From: Pararhodobacter oceanensis
Lineage (GTDB): Bacteria; Pseudomonadota; Alphaproteobacteria; Rhodobacterales; Rhodobacteraceae
Reading direction: 5' to 3'
NCBI RefSeq assembly: GCF_003076755.1
Contig: NZ_QDKM01000002.1
Coordinates: 186,001-250,000, forward strand
DNA length: 64,000 bases
Positions 44,400 to 55,731 of this stretch are shown here, piece by piece; position 1 is the first letter of the stretch, and each line of letters opens with the position of its first letter. The notes under the pieces were generated by a model. That model was not told where the DNA came from, made no database searches, and worked only from the letters and a program-made list of their open reading frames with translations. Made by a program: the position numbers and the translations under genes.

Positions 44400-46064
44400 T
44401 CAGAGCTTGAGCGTCTTGGGGCGGCGGCGCTCGAACCAGAACACGATCAAGAGCCGTGTCACAAAGAGCGCCGAGAATACCGAGGTGATGATCCCCAGCC
44501 CCAGCGTGATGGCAAAACCGCGCACCGGACCGGAGCCAAGCGCGAAGAGGATGGAGGCGGTGATAAAGGTGGTGATATTGGCGTCGAGAATCGCCGACAT
44601 CGCCTTCTCATAGCCCAGTTCAATGGCCCGTGCCGGACCGCGCGCGGTGCGCAATTCCTCGCGGATACGCTCGAAAATCAGCACATTGGCGTCGACCGCC
44701 ATGCCGATGGTCAGCACGATACCGGCAATGCCGGGCAGGGTCAGGGTGCCGCCGATCATCGAGAGGATCGCAAAGATCATCGCGATATTGAGCATCAGCG
44801 CGGTATTGGCGATGACGCCGAAGAGCCCGTAGCTGAGCCCCATATAGACCAGCACTGCCGCCATCGCGACCAGCGCGGCGATCTTGCCGGCGTCGACACT
44901 GTCCTGGCCCAATTCGGGGCCGATGGTGCGTTCCTCGAGGAAGTTCATCCCCGCAGGCAGGGCACCGGCGCGCAGAAGGATCGCCAGATTGGTGGTTTCT
45001 TCCAGCGTGAAACGGCCGGTGATGATGCCCGAGCCGCCCGAGATATGGGCCTGAATGACCGGCGCCGAGATCACCTCATTGTCGAGGACGATGGCAAAGG
45101 GGTTGCCGATGTTATCCGCGGTATAGAGGCCGAATTCGCGCGCCCCCGAGGGGTTGAAGCGGAAGCTGACCGCGGGGCGGCCGTTCTGGTCGAAATCGGG
45201 CTGCGCATCGACCAGTTGCTCGCCGGAGACCACCGGTGTCTGGTCGAGCACATAATAGACGCCCTCTTGGTCCATCGAGGGCAGCACCAATTGCCGCGGC
45301 GCCGGTGTGGTATTGGCGTCGCTGGTGGTGCGCACCACCGGATGGAAGGTCAGGCGGGCGGTGGTGCCGATCAGGTCCTTGAGTTCCTCGGCCGAGCCGA
45401 TGCCCGGCACCTGAATCAGGATCCGGTCGGTGCCTTGGCGCAGGATCGTAGGCTCGCGGGTGCCGACCTCATCAACGCGGCGGCGGATGATTTCCAGCGA
45501 TTGCGCCATCGTGCGGTCGTCGGTGGCCAGACGCTCGGCCTGCGAGAGGGTGATGACGATCTGCCCGTCCTCGATCGAGATCGCCAGATCCTGCTGGCCG
45601 ATGCCGGTCAAGGTCTGCATCGGGCGCGACAGGGTTTGCACGATTTCAAGTGCCTGCTGCAACCCGTCCTCGTTGGAGACCGCCACGCGCAATACGCCGG
45701 GATCCTCGGAGGGCATGCGGCGGACACCGCCGACGGTGGCACGCTCGGGGCGCAGGAGATCGCGGACCTCGGGCCAGAGCGCGTCGATACGGTCGACATA
45801 GACATCCGAGACCTGCACTTCGGCCAGAAGATGCGCACCGCCGCGCAGATCAAGCCCGAGGTTGATCAGATAGGAGGGCGCCCAATCGGGCCAGAGCGCG
45901 CGTTCGGCCTGAAGCTCGGGGCTGTCCTGCCCCGCTTCGATCAGGGCGACAGCGTCGTTATGGCGCTCGACACGGTCATAAAAGATATTCGGAACCGCAT
46001 AGATCACCGCAGCCAGACACAGCAAAATGATCAGCGCGCGTTTCCACATAGAGAGTTGCAGCAT
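44400..46064 (-). CDS. secD: Protein translocase subunit SecD
   Basis: Six-helix RND-type subunit of the Sec accessory complex, 554 residues. LGLDLRGGAHLLAEV is the conserved D1 motif after the first helix; the large periplasmic P1 region follows. The membrane half contains GMAVDANVLIFERIREELR and ANITTFITASILFALGSGPV. A GC-rich hairpin (GCCGCCC/GGGCGGC, 46127-46145) lies between yajC and secD and may modulate expression. Confidence 0.97.
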   Translation of the reverse strand: MLQLSMWKRALIILLCLAAVIYAVPNIFYDRVERHNDAVALIEAGQDSPELQAERALWPDWAPSYLINLGLDLRGGAHLLAEVQVSDVYVDRIDALWPEVRDLLRPERATVGGVRRMPSEDPGVLRVAVSNEDGLQQALEIVQTLSRPMQTLTGIGQQDLAISIEDGQIVITLSQAERLATDDRTMAQSLEIIRRRVDEVGTREPTILRQGTDRILIQVPGIGSAEELKDLIGTTARLTFHPVVRTTSDANTTPAPRQLVLPSMDQEGVYYVLDQTPVVSGEQLVDAQPDFDQNGRPAVSFRFNPSGAREFGLYTADNIGNPFAIVLDNEVISAPVIQAHISGGSGIITGRFTLEETTNLAILLRAGALPAGMNFLEERTIGPELGQDSVDAGKIAALVAMAAVLVYMGLSYGLFGVIANTALMLNIAMIFAILSMIGGTLTLPGIAGIVLTIGMAVDANVLIFERIREELRTARGPARAIELGYEKAMSAILDANITTFITASILFALGSGPVRGFAITLGLGIITSVFSALFVTRLLIVFWFERRRPKTLKL

Positions 46065-46164
46065 GGTGGAGCCTTGCTTGGGGTCGGGCCGACGATGGGG
46101 CGCGCGAGGGCGCTAAAAGGGCAAACGCCGCCCGAGGGGGGCGGCATCGGCGATCTTCGGCGGC

Positions 46165-46491
46165 TTATTCGGACGCGGCGGGTTCGGTCTTGGACAGAAC
46201 ATTGGTGACGGTGGCGCGGACCACACGGATTTTCACCCCGTCGGCGATCTCGACTTCGACTTCACCATCGTCCTTGACCTTGACGACCTTGCCGATGACG
46301 CCGCCAGCGGTGATGATCTGGTCGCCGCGGCGCAGGTTCTCGATCATCGTGCGGTGCTCTTTGGCCTTCTTTTGCTGTGGGCGGATCAGTAGCACCCACA
46401 TGATCCCGAAGATCAGGACAAAGGGGATCAGCGACGAGAACAGGCTGCCGGCGCCGCCCGCGGCTTGGGCATAGGCTGGGGTGATAAACAT
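46165..46491 (-). CDS. yajC: Preprotein translocase subunit YajC
   Basis: 108-residue single-pass membrane protein associated with SecDF. A membrane helix (LFSSLIPFVLIFGIMWVLLI) is followed by the conserved RPQQKKAKEHRTMIENLRRG and GGVIGKVVKVKDDG segments. First gene of the yajC-secD-secF-Mth938 operon; divergent from the FMN riboswitch and ribH. Confidence 0.96.
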   Translation of the reverse strand: MFITPAYAQAAGGAGSLFSSLIPFVLIFGIMWVLLIRPQQKKAKEHRTMIENLRRGDQIITAGGVIGKVVKVKDDGEVEVEIADGVKIRVVRATVTNVLSKTEPAASE

Positions 46492-46662
46492 AAGGCTCCT
46501 CAGGAGTGGTAAGAGTGTCGAAAACGCACAACACGGTCTATTTGGCGCGCACCCTATATGGGGGCTGTGGCGAGTTCAAGCGAGACCGGAGGGCGAAAAA
46601 ACCGCCGGAATGGCGATTTTTAGTGCTTGCCTTTGCGGCAATGGCAGAGCATTTCTGGGGCT

Positions 46663-46803
46663 GTTCTCAGGGCGGGGCGAAATTCCCCACCGGCGGTAAG
46701 CGGTCAGACCCGCAAGCCCGCGAGCGCCGCGCCGGTTTCGGAGCGGGTCAGCAGATCAGGTGCGATGCCTGAGCCGACGGTCACAGTCCGGATGAAAGAG
46801 AAC
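46663..46803 (+). promoter_or_regulatory. FMN riboswitch (RFN element)
   Basis: Closing stem GTTCTC (46663-46668) pairs with GAGAAC (46798-46803). Inside are the near-invariant RFN segments AGGGCGGGGCGAAATTCCCC, ACCGGCGGTAAG, AGCCCGCGAGCG, GCAGATCAGGTGCGATGCC and GAGCCGACGGTCACAGTCCG. It sits 77 nt upstream of ribH. The following GC-rich stem (GCGCC..GGGCGC near 46813-46830) could form the expression platform. FMN binding should lower lumazine synthase expression. Confidence 0.95.
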
Positions 46804-46880
46804 CCAGACTTCGCGCCGCCCTCGTGGGGCGCGTGGGACGGGGCGCCTTGGGTGATGTGTCGTTACCAAAGGAGATCGCT

Positions 46881-47315
46881 ATGACACCCACCCGTTTTGC
46901 ATTCATTAAGGCCCAATGGCATGCCGAGATCGTTGATCAGGCGCTGGAAGGCTTCACGCAGGTGATTGATCCGGCGCTGGTCGATGTGTTCGACGTGCCC
47001 GGCGCCTTCGAGATGCCCCTGCTGGCGCGCGATATGGCGGCCTCGGGGCGTTACGGCGCGGTCGCCTGTGCGGCGCTGGTCGTCGATGGCGGCATCTACC
47101 GGCATGAATTCGTCGCGCAGGCGGTGGTCGACGGGCTGATGCGGGCGGGGCTGGATACCGGCGTGCCGGTGCTCTCGGTCTCGCTGACGCCGCATCATTT
47201 CCAGCCGACCGCGCATCATATCGCGATCTACCAGACGCATTTCATCGAGAAGGGCCGCGAGGCGGCGCAGGCGGCGCTGGCGATCGGGCGGGCAAGGGCG
47301 CAGCTGGCGGCGTAG
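46881..47315 (+). CDS. ribH: 6,7-dimethyl-8-ribityllumazine synthase (RibH2 type)
   Basis: Penultimate enzyme of riboflavin synthesis. 144 residues reading TRFAFIKAQWHAEIVDQAL, FDVPGAFEMPLLARDM, CAALVVDGGIYRHEFVAQAV (with the catalytic His) and VPVLSVSLTPHHF. The form matches the stand-alone type-II enzyme of alphaproteobacteria such as Brucella RibH2, which is also controlled by an FMN riboswitch. The start ATG follows AAAGGAGA. No other riboflavin gene is nearby. Confidence 0.93.
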   Translation: MTPTRFAFIKAQWHAEIVDQALEGFTQVIDPALVDVFDVPGAFEMPLLARDMAASGRYGAVACAALVVDGGIYRHEFVAQAVVDGLMRAGLDTGVPVLSVSLTPHHFQPTAHHIAIYQTHFIEKGREAAQAALAIGRARAQLAA

Positions 47316-47385
47316 GGGCAGAGCGGGTATTGCGCGGGAACAAGGCGAAGCCCCGCTAACGTTGTGAGCTTGGCGTCACGCTATT

Positions 47386-47870
47386 TGCGCGGAATCAAGG
47401 CGAAGCCGCCGCACATCGCCAGTCCGCCCCTTCGGGCTGGCGATTTGGTGGCTGTAGGCGCGCCGCTTGGAGGGGGCTCGGATTGGGCTGCCATAAAGCG
47501 CGTCGTTCTACGGTGGGTCGCCATCCCGCGGACTGGCACTGCGCGGCTATGTGGCGAGTGTTGCAGGGGAGGCAGTTGTCTGTCGATGGGAGCGCGGCTT
47601 TCTTGGGCATCGTAGCAATGCGCCAATTGCACGGAATCAAGGCGAAGCCGCCGTGCATCGCCAGACCGCCCCCTGGGCTGGCGATCTGGTGGCTGTAGGC
47701 GCATCGCTTGAATGTTCGGCGGATACAGCCGCGATAAAACGCGCCACTCCACGGGCGGGTCGCCATCCCGCGGTCTGGCGATGCTCGGCTATGTGGGGCG
47801 TGTTGCTGGGGGAGCAAGTTCGCTGTTGTTGGAAACGCGGCGGCTTCGCCTTGATGGCGCGCGGGGCGAG
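47386..47870. repeat. Tandem ~242-bp duplication of composite dyad repeats
   Basis: Two imperfect units start at about 47386 and 47628, period 241-242 bp. Each contains module A (GGAATCAAGGCGAAGCCGCC, then a TCGCCAG..CTGGCGA hairpin) and module B (ATAAA..CGCG, then GGGTCGCCATCCCGCGG and a CTGGC..GGCTATGTGG tail). A reversed module A fragment (GCGGCGGCTTCGCCTTGAT) lies at about 47838-47856. The same modules, in reverse orientation, fill the gap at 60149-60530. No gene is supported between ribH and acnA. Confidence 0.8.
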
Positions 47871-47891
47871 CCTCCACCGTTTCCACCCAAC

Positions 47892-47921
47892 AAAAAAGCC
47901 CCGGCACTGCCGGGGCTTTTT
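47892..47921. terminator. Bidirectional Rho-independent terminator downstream of acnA
   Basis: GC stem GCCCCGGC (47898-47905), loop ACT, GCCGGGGC (47909-47916), flanked by six A on the left and five T on the right. Works for transcripts entering from either side; it ends acnA (19 nt after its stop). Confidence 0.9.
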
Positions 47922-47939
47922 CTATTCTCATGCAGTCTC

Positions 47940-50720
<2,781 letters not shown>

Positions 50721-51059
50721 GGGTAGGCTCCCTTCGGGTAAAGAGGGGTTTGGCTGGACTGCTCTTGCCCCATATGATGGGACCGATCAAGGGGGGGCGG
50801 CTCATTTTGTATACCATTGTGCACAAAAAGATGCCAGCCTGCGCCGGCTGGGTCTCGGGTAGGGGAACAGGTGGTGTAACGGGGTGTTGATCTGGCGTCT
50901 GAAGATGCGCTTTGCCCGCCGCCGCGAGCCGCGCGATTTCCTGCCCTCGCGCTTGCGGCCCTGTCACAAGACGGTGTAACCGCCGGTTCCGGGCTTGCCG
51001 CGCCTTGCATGACGGCGCATTTGCCGTTTGAGTGCTGACTGACGATAGGAGACGCATCA
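50721..51059. other. Intergenic region between acnA and the DUF1223 gene
   Basis: About 340 bp between divergent genes, holding both promoters. The only notable signal is an AT-rich dyad at 50805-50828 close to acnA. A ribosome-binding site TAGGAGA precedes the DUF1223 start. No coding sequence is supported on either strand. Confidence 0.5.
50805..50828 (-). promoter_or_regulatory. Candidate operator in the acnA promoter region
   Basis: TTTTGT (50805-50810) and ACAAAA (50823-50828) form an inverted repeat that encloses GTATAC and the palindrome TTGTGCACAA. It lies 85-108 nt upstream of the acnA start in an otherwise GC-rich stretch. The TTGTATAC half resembles sites of GntR/FCD-type regulators; this is resemblance only. 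Confidence 0.35.
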
Positions 51060-52166
51060 ATGATGCCCAATGCATATTCGCGGAGAGAGTTGCTTGCCGC
51101 GGATCAAATGGTGCCGCGCCAGACGGCTGAAGGCCGACAGCCAGTGGGCCAGGAGCTTATGGGCCAGTTGGTTGTGGGCGCTCCGGTTATGGGCGGGGCC
51201 GTTGCTGCGCTGTCGCCGGTTGCGCGGGGTGATGCCACGTTGAGCAGAGCGGATACCAAAGCTGTTTCGGTAATGCCGTCCCGTGTCGCGCGGGGGCTGG
51301 CGGCTCTGCGCCGTGGCACTGTGCTGGCGGCTGTGCTGGGCACTGTCGCGCTGGCGCCTGCCGCGGCGGTGGCACAGGAAGCGAGCGAAGAGCGCGCGGA
51401 TTATCCGGTGGTGCTGGAACTTTATACTGCGCAGGGCTGCGCCTCATGTCCGCCGGCTGATGATATGATGCTGGAACTGGCCGCGCGCGATGATGTGATC
51501 GCCTTGGCGCTGCATGTGGACTATTGGGATTACATCGGCTGGGCGGATTCCTTTGCCGATCCCGAACACGCGCAACGCCAGCAACGCTATGCACGGCGCC
51601 ACGGGCATTCGACGATCTACACGCCGCAGGTGGTGATCAACGGTATCGAGATCGTCGAGGGCTTCCGCGTCATGCAGGTGATGGAGATCATCGGCGAGCA
51701 ATTGCGCCGCCGCCCCGATATCGACATGCAGCTTGCGCGTATCCCCGGTGACCGGTTGCAGATCGAAGCCCGCCCCTATGACCATGTGGCGCCGGTGCTC
51801 GGCATGGCCTCGCGGCGTCAGGCGATGCCCAATGCGGTGGTCGGCACCCTGAGCATGGGCGATGCCGCCGCCTCCCCCGAGGCTGCGGTGCCCGCCGCGC
51901 CGCCGAGCGATGCCATCGGTGATGATATCTATTCGGTGCAGATGGTGCGCTATCGCCCGTTTGACGAGGTCGAGATCCTCAGCGGCGAGAATGCCGGATT
52001 GCAGGCGCGCTATGCCAATATCGTGATTGATTGGCAGTTGGTGACGACATGGGACCTGTCATCGCCCTTGGAGGTGACGGTGCCGCTGGCGGGGGATGAT
52101 CCGGTGGTGGTGATTGTGCAGGAATCCGGTCAGGGCGAGATCATCGCCGCGACCCGTCTTCGCTGA
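51060..52166 (+). CDS. DUF1223 family secreted thioredoxin-like protein
   Basis: The conserved part begins VVLELYTAQGCASCPPADDM, a thioredoxin-like CxxC site typical of DUF1223, and continues VDYWDYIGWADSFADPEHAQ and IYTPQVVINGIEIVEG. A signal peptide (RGTVLAAVLGTVALAPAAAV) precedes it, so the protein is periplasmic. The best ribosome-binding site (TAGGAGA) supports ATG 51060, which would put 71 residues before the signal peptide. The start at ATG 51273 would give a normal signal peptide but has no clear binding site. Total length from 51060 is 368 residues. Function is unknown. Confidence 0.8.
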   Translation: MMPNAYSRRELLAADQMVPRQTAEGRQPVGQELMGQLVVGAPVMGGAVAALSPVARGDATLSRADTKAVSVMPSRVARGLAALRRGTVLAAVLGTVALAPAAAVAQEASEERADYPVVLELYTAQGCASCPPADDMMLELAARDDVIALALHVDYWDYIGWADSFADPEHAQRQQRYARRHGHSTIYTPQVVINGIEIVEGFRVMQVMEIIGEQLRRRPDIDMQLARIPGDRLQIEARPYDHVAPVLGMASRRQAMPNAVVGTLSMGDAAASPEAAVPAAPPSDAIGDDIYSVQMVRYRPFDEVEILSGENAGLQARYANIVIDWQLVTTWDLSSPLEVTVPLAGDDPVVVIVQESGQGEIIAATRLR

Positions 52167-52198
52167 GCGCCGCTGACGGGCGGGCTGAGGGATCGCCC

Positions 52199-53089
52199 TT
52201 AGGGATTATCGGGCGTGTTTTTCCAGCGCCGGTGCAGCCAGAACCATTGCCCCTTATGCGCCATCACCCGTGCCGCCGCGCTGTCGTTGAGCGCTTGGGT
52301 CATGGTGGTGGCATCGCTATGCGGGATCGGCTCTTCGACCTCGATGGCAAAGCTGAACCCGTCGGCGTTGCGGGTGGCATAACCGGGCACCAGAAGCGCG
52401 TTGTATTTCAGTGCCAGTTTCGCCGCGGAGGTCGCGGTCCATGCGGGTTTGCCAAGGAAATCAAGCAGCTCGCCATGGGACATATAATGGTCAACCAGCA
52501 TCCCCAGCATGCCGCCCGCGCGCAAGAACCGCACCATATCCGCCATGCCGTGTTTGTCGCTGGGAAACAGCGGTTTGGCGATGCTTTCAATGGTAGCGAC
52601 ATAGCGCGCATTGGAGGCGGGATTGGACATCGGTTTATAAAGCCCGCCGACACGGAAACCGCGCGCGGTCAGCGCCGCGCGCCAAGCGTCGTAATTGCCG
52701 TAATGCGCGGTCACCAGAATCACCGGCCTGTTCTCGGCATGGGCCTGATCGAGCGCGGCAAGACCGGGCCCGTGGATCGGCATGTCACCGGCAAAGCGGG
52801 CAAACTCGGCGCCCGAGTGTAACTCCATCATCGCGCGCCCGAAATTATCCGCCACATCGCGGCAGACCGCGCGGATCTCGGCCTCGGGCATATCGGGAAA
52901 GATATAGGCGAGATTGGCGCGGGTGCGTTTGTTCAGGGCCAGCGGCGCAAGGATATTGCGGGCGATCCAGCCCATGGCGCGCACGCGGGTCTTATAGGGC
53001 AAGAGCCGCATCGCCCCGACCAGCGCCCCGATGGTGCGGTCCTCGATCCGGTGGCGGAGAGATAGCGGTGCTTGCGGGGTCTCGGTCAT
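52199..53089 (-). CDS. LpxL/HtrB-type lysophospholipid acyltransferase (1)
   Basis: Inner-membrane-associated acyltransferase that adds secondary acyl chains to lipid A. 296 residues with the HX4D catalytic motif at HYGNYDAW, plus ILAPLALNKRTRANLAYIFP and GMLVDHYMSHGELLDFLGKP. It is about 35% like its neighbour by eye and probably acylates a different position or uses a different chain length. It is 107 nt downstream of the second copy on the same strand. Confidence 0.88.
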   Translation of the reverse strand: MTETPQAPLSLRHRIEDRTIGALVGAMRLLPYKTRVRAMGWIARNILAPLALNKRTRANLAYIFPDMPEAEIRAVCRDVADNFGRAMMELHSGAEFARFAGDMPIHGPGLAALDQAHAENRPVILVTAHYGNYDAWRAALTARGFRVGGLYKPMSNPASNARYVATIESIAKPLFPSDKHGMADMVRFLRAGGMLGMLVDHYMSHGELLDFLGKPAWTATSAAKLALKYNALLVPGYATRNADGFSFAIEVEEPIPHSDATTMTQALNDSAAARVMAHKGQWFWLHRRWKNTPDNP

Positions 53090-53195
53090 AGGGTTCGCTC
53101 GGGGCTGGGTTCTGGCGTTCTAGACCCGGCGCGGGGGCGAGGCAAGCCACGGGGCTTTTGGGCGGATTCTGAGGAGCTACGGCTCTTGGGTGGAG

Positions 53196-54095
53196 TTACG
53201 GGTGATCGGGCTTGCGGCGTTTGTGCCACCAGACCCATTGCGCGGGATGGGCGCGGACCTGTGCGCCGATGCGCGCGTTGAGGTCTCGGGTCATCTGCTC
53301 GGGCGTGCTGTGCGCAACCGGCGTGTCGATATGGATGCGAAAACCGGGCGCCTCTGGCGTGCGGATGCCGAACACCGGCACCACCAAAGCGTCGTATTTC
53401 AGCGCCATCTCGGCGATCGACAGCACCGTGCGGGTGGGGCGGCCGAGAAAGTCGATCAACACGCCATTGGGCCGGTCGAGATCAATCAGAATGCCGAACA
53501 TTCCGCCCTTGCGCATGAACCGCAGCAGACCCTTGAGCCCCTCAGAGGTGTCGGGGAACATCGGCGCGCCCGAGGCGGAGACCGAGCGCACATAAAGATC
53601 ATTGAGCGCGGGGCTCGACATCGCTTTGTAGAACCCGCCGATATGATAGCCGCGCGCGTTCAGGGACAGGCGCGGCACATCGTAATTGCCGAAATGCGCC
53701 GAAACGAGGATCGCCGCGCGGCCCTGCGCCTTGGCCTCTTCGAGGGCGGCAAAGCCGGGGCCTTCGGGGGGCACGGTGGCGGCGAGACGGGCGAGGTCTT
53801 CGGGCGAGAGGATTTCGGTGGCGAGGCGCGCCAGATTGCCGGGCACCTGCGCGGCGATGCGTTGCGCCTGCGCCTCGGGCAGATCGGGCATGAAATGCGC
53901 CACCGCCGCGCGCACCTTGCGGCGCACCGAGGAGAGCCGCCCGACCAGATGCTCACCGAGCCAGCCCGAAAGCCGCACCCGCGCGGGGAACGGCAGGTAA
54001 GACAGCAGCGAGAGATAGGCCATGCCCAGCCGGTCGCGGCGTGTCTCGGTCGGGGTATCGGCACCGGTATCGGCATCGGGGGCAGGGGGGGACAT
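53196..54095 (-). CDS. LpxL/HtrB-type lysophospholipid acyltransferase (2)
   Basis: Second member of the family, 299 residues from the chosen Met. HX4D motif HFGNYDVP; GILIDLDRPNGVLIDFLGRP and HPAQWVWWHKRRK at the C-terminus. The start is uncertain: no strong ribosome-binding site precedes MSPPAPDAD, and an ORF extends 30 codons upstream. It lies between acpP, the acyl carrier that supplies its donors, and the first acyltransferase gene. Confidence 0.86.
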   Translation of the reverse strand: MSPPAPDADTGADTPTETRRDRLGMAYLSLLSYLPFPARVRLSGWLGEHLVGRLSSVRRKVRAAVAHFMPDLPEAQAQRIAAQVPGNLARLATEILSPEDLARLAATVPPEGPGFAALEEAKAQGRAAILVSAHFGNYDVPRLSLNARGYHIGGFYKAMSSPALNDLYVRSVSASGAPMFPDTSEGLKGLLRFMRKGGMFGILIDLDRPNGVLIDFLGRPTRTVLSIAEMALKYDALVVPVFGIRTPEAPGFRIHIDTPVAHSTPEQMTRDLNARIGAQVRAHPAQWVWWHKRRKPDHP

Positions 54096-54238
54096 GTGCG
54101 GCTTCGTATCTGGGAGGCTGGGAGCGCAGCAAGTGGCTGAGTGCGCAACAAGCGGTTGCCGGAGTTGTAGCGGCGCGCTTGGCAAATGGAAAGCGCGGCC
54201 GCCCCGAGTGGAGACGACCGCGCCAATTCATCGATCAC

Positions 54239-54266
54239 TTCGCCGGCGCATCTGCGCCGTGGCGAA
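54239..54266 (-). terminator. Hairpin immediately downstream of acpP
   Basis: CGGCGCA (54244-54250) and TGCGCCG (54253-54259) form a perfect 7-bp stem with a 2-nt loop, extended by an outer TTCGC/GCGAA pair. It adjoins the acpP stop. No T-tract follows, so it may stabilise the abundant acpP mRNA or terminate weakly. Confidence 0.45.
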
Positions 54267-54500
54267 TTAGACCGCTTTGGTGATGAAGCCCACCGCGTCG
54301 CCGAACGACTGGATGTTCTCGGCGGCGTCATCAGGGATTTCAATGCCGAATTCTTCTTCGAACGCCATGACCAGCTCGACAGTGTCAAGGCTGTCTGCGC
54401 CCAGATCGTCGATGAACGAAGCGTTCTCGGTGATCTTGTCTTCTTCGACGCCGAGATGCTCGACTACAATCTTTTTCACACGATCAGCGATGTCGCTCAT
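54267..54500 (-). CDS. acpP: Acyl carrier protein
   Basis: 77 residues, acidic, carrying growing acyl chains on a 4'-phosphopantetheine attached to the Ser of [18 protein letters not shown]. It starts [18 protein letters not shown]. It is typical in length and very strongly conserved. A candidate promoter lies 134 nt upstream. Donor for the neighbouring LpxL-type enzymes and substrate of FabG/FabF. Confidence 0.98.
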   Translation of the reverse strand: MSDIADRVKKIVVEHLGVEEDKITENASFIDDLGADSLDTVELVMAFEEEFGIEIPDDAAENIQSFGDAVGFITKAV

Positions 54501-54954
54501 GTTCAGTCCTCGTTTACAAGCAGGCGGTGACCGCCCAGATATCTAGTTGCTCTCGCAAGCGGTGACGGCATGCACGCTGATGTCAACGCAAAGCCGGACC
54601 GGCGCGGGATCTTGCCCGGCTCAATCGACGCCGCCTATAGCACAGACAACTCGATTGGCAAACGTTTTCAGACACCCTTTGTCGGATCAAAGCGGGATCA
54701 AAAAACATTCGCTCGGGACGGTTACACAGTTTCCGGGTTTTGCCAAGTGTCGAAGATCATTGCCTTACTCGCTGCGCGGATTGGCGCGACTGGGCAGGGC
54801 GCGGAAAGCGGCGCGGTCCGCGCGTGCTGCAGCGCGGCAAAAATGCCACAGCCGATGCCAAGGAGCGGCGGCACTGATTCTGGGGGGTAATAGAGCGGCT
54901 GGCAGTCATCGGTCGGACTGCCAGCCGCTAGGGCGCCGCAGGGTGGTTGCGGGC
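54501..54954. other. Intergenic region between fabG and acpP
   Basis: About 450 bp, with the acpP promoter candidate at 54634-54661 and otherwise nothing recognised. Short ORFs here have no supporting ribosome-binding site or family resemblance. The size suggests acpP is transcribed separately from fabG. Confidence 0.5.
54634..54661 (-). promoter_or_regulatory. Candidate sigma-70 promoter of acpP
   Basis: On the minus strand, TTGCCA (54656-54661) and TATAGG (54634-54639) are separated by 16 nt. The position, about 134 nt upstream of the acpP start, implies a long untranslated leader. Confidence 0.45.
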
Positions 54955-55692
54955 TCAGAGCATCGCCATGCCGCCATTGACGTGCAGCGTGGTGCCGGTG
55001 ACATATCCGGCCTCGGGCGAAGACAGATAGAGCACCGCGGCGGCGATTTCCGCAGGTGAGCCCATGCGTCCGGCGGGGATCTGGGCGTTGATCTTGTCTT
55101 TTTGATCGTCGGTCAGCTTGTCGGTCATCGCGGTGGCAATGAAGCCCGGCGCCACGGCATTGGCGGTGATGCCGCGGGTGGCGACCTCGGCGGCAATGGA
55201 TTTGGTGAGGCCGATCATCCCCGCCTTGGAGGCGGCGTAATTCACCTGACCGGGGTTGCCGGTGGCGCCGACGATCGAGGAGATATTGACGATCCGACCC
55301 CAGCGCGATTTCATCATCGGGCGCATGACCGCGCGGCACAGGCGCATGGTGGCGGTGAGATTGACGTCGATCACCGAGGCCCAATCGTCATCGGACATGC
55401 GCATAAAGATCTGGTCGCGGGTGATACCGGCGTTATTGACCAGAATATCGAGCCCGCCCATCGCCGCAATCGCGGCTTTCGGCAGCGCCTCGACGGATTC
55501 GGGATCAGAGAGGTTGCAGGGCGTGACATGGGCGCGCTCGCCCAATTCCGCCGCCAGCGCGTTCAGCGGCTCTTCGCGGGTGCCCGAGAGGGCCACGGTG
55601 GCGCCGGCGGCATGCAGCGAGCGGGCGATTTCGGCGCCGATGCCGCCCGAGGCTCCGGTGATCAGGGCGCGTTTGCCGCTTAGGTCGAACAT
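54955..55692 (-). CDS. fabG: 3-oxoacyl-[acyl-carrier-protein] reductase
   Basis: SDR enzyme reducing 3-oxoacyl-ACP with NADPH in fatty acid elongation. 245 residues: ALITGASGGIGAEIARSLH (cofactor site), NNAGITRD, and the catalytic set Ser in NISSIVGATGNPGQ and Tyr/Lys in VNYAASKAGMIG. The start Met follows AAAGGAA; an upstream 51-codon extension crosses the two-hairpin repeat and is not supported. Divergent from fabF. Confidence 0.96.
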   Translation of the reverse strand: MFDLSGKRALITGASGGIGAEIARSLHAAGATVALSGTREEPLNALAAELGERAHVTPCNLSDPESVEALPKAAIAAMGGLDILVNNAGITRDQIFMRMSDDDWASVIDVNLTATMRLCRAVMRPMMKSRWGRIVNISSIVGATGNPGQVNYAASKAGMIGLTKSIAAEVATRGITANAVAPGFIATAMTDKLTDDQKDKINAQIPAGRMGSPAEIAAAVLYLSSPEAGYVTGTTLHVNGGMAML

Positions 55693-55731
55693 GGGAATTC
55701 CTTTGGTTCTTTGCGTGTGTTTTGGCCGTGC

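Noticed and set aside
43812-46208. 798-codon open frame antisense to secD/secF
   Set aside because: Composition rich in H, R, G, D and Q typical of a shadow; it spans two well-supported membrane-protein genes.
47386-47870. Possible CRISPR array
   Set aside because: Period ~242 bp with diverged long units and dyads; no short direct repeats with unique spacers and no cas genes.
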